Positions 4,919 to 6,491 of a stretch of 6,491 nt of DNA are shown piece by piece (positions within the stretch are counted from its first letter, which is position 1; every line of letters starts with the position of its first letter). The notes under the pieces are model-generated. The model saw only the letters and a program-made list of their open reading frames with translations. It had not been told where the DNA came from and did not search any database. Origin of the DNA: Deltaproteobacteria bacterium (GTDB lineage: Bacteria; Desulfobacterota; Desulfarculia; Adiutricales; Adiutricaceae); assembly GCA_031267005.1 (NCBI GenBank), contig JAIRZX010000397.1:1-6491 (forward strand), in the 5' to 3' direction. Made by a program: the position numbers and the translations under genes.

Positions 4919-6166
4919 ATGAAACGCGTCTCGTTGCCGCTCATAGCCTCTGCATTCACGGCTGCTCTCCTTTTCGCCGCCGCCGCGGAGCCAGTCTCCG
5001 GCCAGGAACGCCACAGCCTGTGGTCGAAGACCATGTATTTTGATTACGGAGGCGAATTCGCCGCGGCGGCGCCCACCTCCGACGGGGGGGCCGTGCTCGC
5101 CGGCTCCGGGACTTCCCCGGGCGCGGCCGAAATCAAGCCTTACAGATACGATATGCATGACGCCCTCGTCGTGAAGATAGCCCCGGACGGGTCGACGGAG
5201 TGGCAAACCCTGATGGGCGGCTCCTCATTGGACTACGCACTGGCAGTGGCCCAGGCGTCGGACGGGGGCTACCTGGTCGGCGGCCTGACCAGGTCGGAAG
5301 ACGGGGACTTCCCCGGCAGGCCCAACGGCGTCGATGTCCCCTGGGTGGCGAAACTTACCGGGGAAGGGAAGAAGATTTGGGCGCGGACGCTTTTGGGCAC
5401 GTCGGCCGAACAGAGCTGGGTCAAGGCGGTAGGCGAGCTTCCCGGCGGGGGGATCGTGGCGGTTGGCCAGGGAAACGGGTTCGTGACCGGGGAAGGGTGC
5501 ATGCCGAAGCCCGGCGTGGCGTTCTGGAGGTTGTCGGACGACGGCTTCGCAGTCACCCTGAATTGCCCGGAATTGGACGTGGATCTAACAAGCTGGGAGC
5601 AAGGGGCGGCTGTCCTGCCTGACGGCGGGGCAGTCGCGGGGTTCGGCTACGGCGGCTCGTTCGGCGTGGTGCGCTTGAATCCGGACGGCGGAGCCGCCTG
5701 GAAAGCCGACACGGGCAAGGGGATCATCAGGGCTTTCGCCCCGGCCCCGGACGGCGGAGTCTACGGCGGCGGAGAGTCCCCGGACGGCAAGCCCAGGATC
5801 TTCAGCTTCGGCAGGGACGGAAATTCCCTTTTCGACGTGAGCTACCTCGGGGTGCCGTGGGGAAGCGTCTTCGCGCTGTCCCCCCATGAAGACGGGTTTT
5901 TCGCCGTCGGCAAGGCGAGCGGGACCGCCGCAGGTGGTCTGGACATGGTCATCGTCAAAGGGAACTCCAAGGGGGAAACCCTTTGGGCCGTGACTGCCGG
6001 AGGCTCCGGCGACGACGTGGGGCTGTCCGCGGCCACCCTCCGCGACGGCTCTTTCATAGCCGGCGGGAGCACGTACTCGTGGGACGGGTTTCTCGTCAAC
6101 AGGAAGAAAAAGCCGGGCACTCCCCATGAAGGGGACGACGCCTGGGCCGTAAAGTTCAACAAATAG
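4919..6166 (+). CDS. Secreted seven-repeat beta-propeller-like protein
   Basis: A 415-residue exported protein of unknown function. An N-terminal signal peptide is clear: basic MKR, a hydrophobic core (about 4-23), and likely cleavage after residue 23 or 28. The rest divides into seven degenerate repeats at about 34-93, 94-152, 153-214, 215-259, 260-303, 304-353 and 354-415. Each follows the scheme aromatic residue near the start, G(G)S, then DGG(Y/A)-(L/V)-(V/A)GG, then a (V/A)(V/A)K(L/I/F) strand and a DG turn. DGG occurs in repeats 1, 2, 4 and 5, and the same position is changed in the others. Seven such units suggest a seven-bladed propeller; the last ends with 'DDAWAVKFNK', closing the domain at the C-terminus. 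There is no membrane anchor, sorting tail or catalytic motif. C194 and C216 may form a disulfide. Similar proteins are annotated hypothetical or cell-surface; a binding or surface role is inferred. The upstream leader suggests regulated expression. Confidence 0.85.
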   Translation: MKRVSLPLIASAFTAALLFAAAAEPVSGQERHSLWSKTMYFDYGGEFAAAAPTSDGGAVLAGSGTSPGAAEIKPYRYDMHDALVVKIAPDGSTEWQTLMGGSSLDYALAVAQASDGGYLVGGLTRSEDGDFPGRPNGVDVPWVAKLTGEGKKIWARTLLGTSAEQSWVKAVGELPGGGIVAVGQGNGFVTGEGCMPKPGVAFWRLSDDGFAVTLNCPELDVDLTSWEQGAAVLPDGGAVAGFGYGGSFGVVRLNPDGGAAWKADTGKGIIRAFAPAPDGGVYGGGESPDGKPRIFSFGRDGNSLFDVSYLGVPWGSVFALSPHEDGFFAVGKASGTAAGGLDMVIVKGNSKGETLWAVTAGGSGDDVGLSAATLRDGSFIAGGSTYSWDGFLVNRKKKPGTPHEGDDAWAVKFNK

Positions 6167-6217
6167 CCCCCGTAAGGGCCTTGGCCGGAAAAGACCGCCC
6201 TGGGAAAGGAGGCTGGC

Positions 6218-6295
6218 TTGCCAGCTATTAACCGCCCCACCAAGGAGGAGGTGGTGGAGGTGGCGGTGAACGAAAACCTTGTCATTTTTTCCTGA
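6218..6295 (+). CDS. Possible 25-residue small protein
   Basis: A TTG start is preceded by AAAGGAGG with 5 nt between GGAGG and TTG, good initiation spacing. The frame reads MPAINRPTKEEVVEVAVNEN then LVIFS and ends at TGA (6293-6295). The alternating charged/hydrophobic composition looks protein-like, unlike the other short ORFs here. It lies 51 bp after the propeller gene on the same strand and may be co-transcribed. The RBS lies next to a small GCTGGC/GCCAGC dyad. It could also be the remnant of a longer gene. No family is recognised. Confidence 0.25.
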   Translation: MPAINRPTKEEVVEVAVNENLVIFS

Positions 6296-6342
6296 CGAAA
6301 CAGCTCTCTTGGTTATGAAGCCGCTTTGCGTGAACATCAATC

Positions 6343-6375
6343 GGGGAGAGGGCAGGCTCTCGCCTGCCCTCTCCC
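6343..6375. terminator. Strong 14-bp GC hairpin without a U-tract
   Basis: GGGAGAGGGCAGGC (6344-6357) pairs perfectly with GCCTGCCCTCTCCC (6362-6375) around a 4-nt TCTC loop. No T-run follows on either strand, so it is not a standard intrinsic terminator. It may still act as a 3'-end stabiliser or bidirectional pause for the propeller transcript, or belong to a dispersed intergenic repeat family of the genome. Confidence 0.5.
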
Positions 6376-6411
6376 ACACCCCATATCCCGACTTTTGGCC
6401 CATCCAAACCA

Positions 6412-6428
6412 ATTGACGTATTGTCAAT
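6412..6428. promoter_or_regulatory. TTGAC dyad, possible operator
   Basis: ATTGAC (6412-6417) and GTCAAT (6423-6428) form a perfect 6-bp inverted repeat with a 5-nt centre, followed by another TGACG at 6432-6436. It precedes a possible gene beginning near the window end. The symmetry is compatible with a homodimeric repressor site, but no regulator is identified. Confidence 0.25.
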
Positions 6429-6491
6429 CAATGACGCCGGAACAAAAAACAAACACACACAAAATAAAAAAATGGCCGCAGCGGGTTACGT

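Larger units (their letters stand above)
6167..6491. other. Gene-free right end with hairpins
   Basis: No long CDS occurs here. It holds a small ORF (6218-6295), a GC dyad ACCGCC/GGCGGT with a GGAGG- and GGTGG-rich loop (about 6230-6269), six T at 6285-6290, a strong hairpin at 6343-6375, a TTGAC dyad at 6412-6428 and an A/C-rich stretch (6440-6470). An ATG at 6472 opens a frame that leaves the window after six codons and has no Shine-Dalgarno sequence, so I do not call it. Confidence 0.6.

Noticed and set aside
4731..4922. 63-codon ORF whose TGA overlaps the propeller-gene ATG (ATGA)
   Set aside because: It has no RBS, Arg/Pro-rich composition, and runs through the terminator hairpin and the RBS. 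The overlap alone could be chance, although translational coupling cannot be fully excluded.
4789..5043. 84-codon ORF overlapping the propeller-gene start
   Set aside because: It reads out of frame through the signal peptide region and has no adjacent RBS or recognisable domain.
6293..6375. Selenocysteine UGA with the 6343-6375 hairpin as SECIS
   Set aside because: Bacterial SECIS elements begin within about ten to twenty bases of the UGA; this hairpin is about 50 nt away, and the sequence after TGA does not resemble a redox protein.
6315..6416. 33-codon ORF starting ATGAAGCCG
   Set aside because: No Shine-Dalgarno sequence, and it reads through the perfect hairpin, whose structure explains the sequence better.
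5585..6427. 280-codon minus-strand ORF
   Set aside because: It is the antisense shadow of the propeller gene and extends through the perfect hairpin downstream; no domain is recognisable.
6472..6491. Start of a further gene at the window end
   Set aside because: Only six codons are visible, and an A/C-rich stretch without an RBS precedes the ATG.

Overview
The window carries three clear protein genes, all high in GC with strong G/C bias at third codon positions, separated by unusually long non-coding stretches, several of them AT-rich. The dehydrogenase closely resembles the NADP-dependent secondary alcohol dehydrogenases of fermentative anaerobes (Thermoanaerobacter brockii type), so an anaerobic or fermentative bacterium is likely. 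The genes alone do not fix the phylum. Coding density is low: about 1.9 kb between the dehydrogenase and the next gene holds no convincing CDS.

Left part, minus strand. A secondary alcohol dehydrogenase gene (1910-2965) has a good sigma70-type promoter (3035-3063) and a GTG start. Downstream of it, in the direction of transcription, lie a long hairpin whose mismatches become G-U pairs only in the minus-strand RNA (1692-1750), a 25/26-bp tandem repeat array (1381-1590), and then a DmpA/NylC-like S58 (P1 family) peptidase gene (378-1331, GTG start). The peptidase reading frame stays open through the repeat array. The apparent 448-residue ORF is therefore an artefact, and the real protein is about 317 residues. 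The two genes may share a transcript or be separated by the hairpin; nothing links their functions.

Middle, 3064-4396. No gene is recognised. It holds small duplications and an AT-rich island (about 4030-4370) with two overlapping, mutually exclusive inverted repeats, and it ends in back-to-back promoter-like sequences.

Right part, plus strand. A candidate extended -10 promoter (4397-4425) precedes a roughly 490-nt leader. The leader contains a stem-loop displaying a Shine-Dalgarno sequence and ATG in its loop (4557-4607). It ends in an intrinsic-terminator-like hairpin (4880-4901) directly before the ribosome binding site of a secreted protein gene (4919-6166). That protein has a signal peptide and seven degenerate repeats, as expected for a seven-bladed beta-propeller. 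The layout suggests control by attenuation, or a separate small RNA upstream. Downstream are a possible 25-codon ORF, a strong 14-bp hairpin (6343-6375) and a short TTGAC dyad.

No tRNA, rRNA, CRISPR array, transposase or phage gene was found. The most interesting items are the minisatellite plus strand-biased hairpin between the two minus-strand genes, and the structured leader of the propeller gene.
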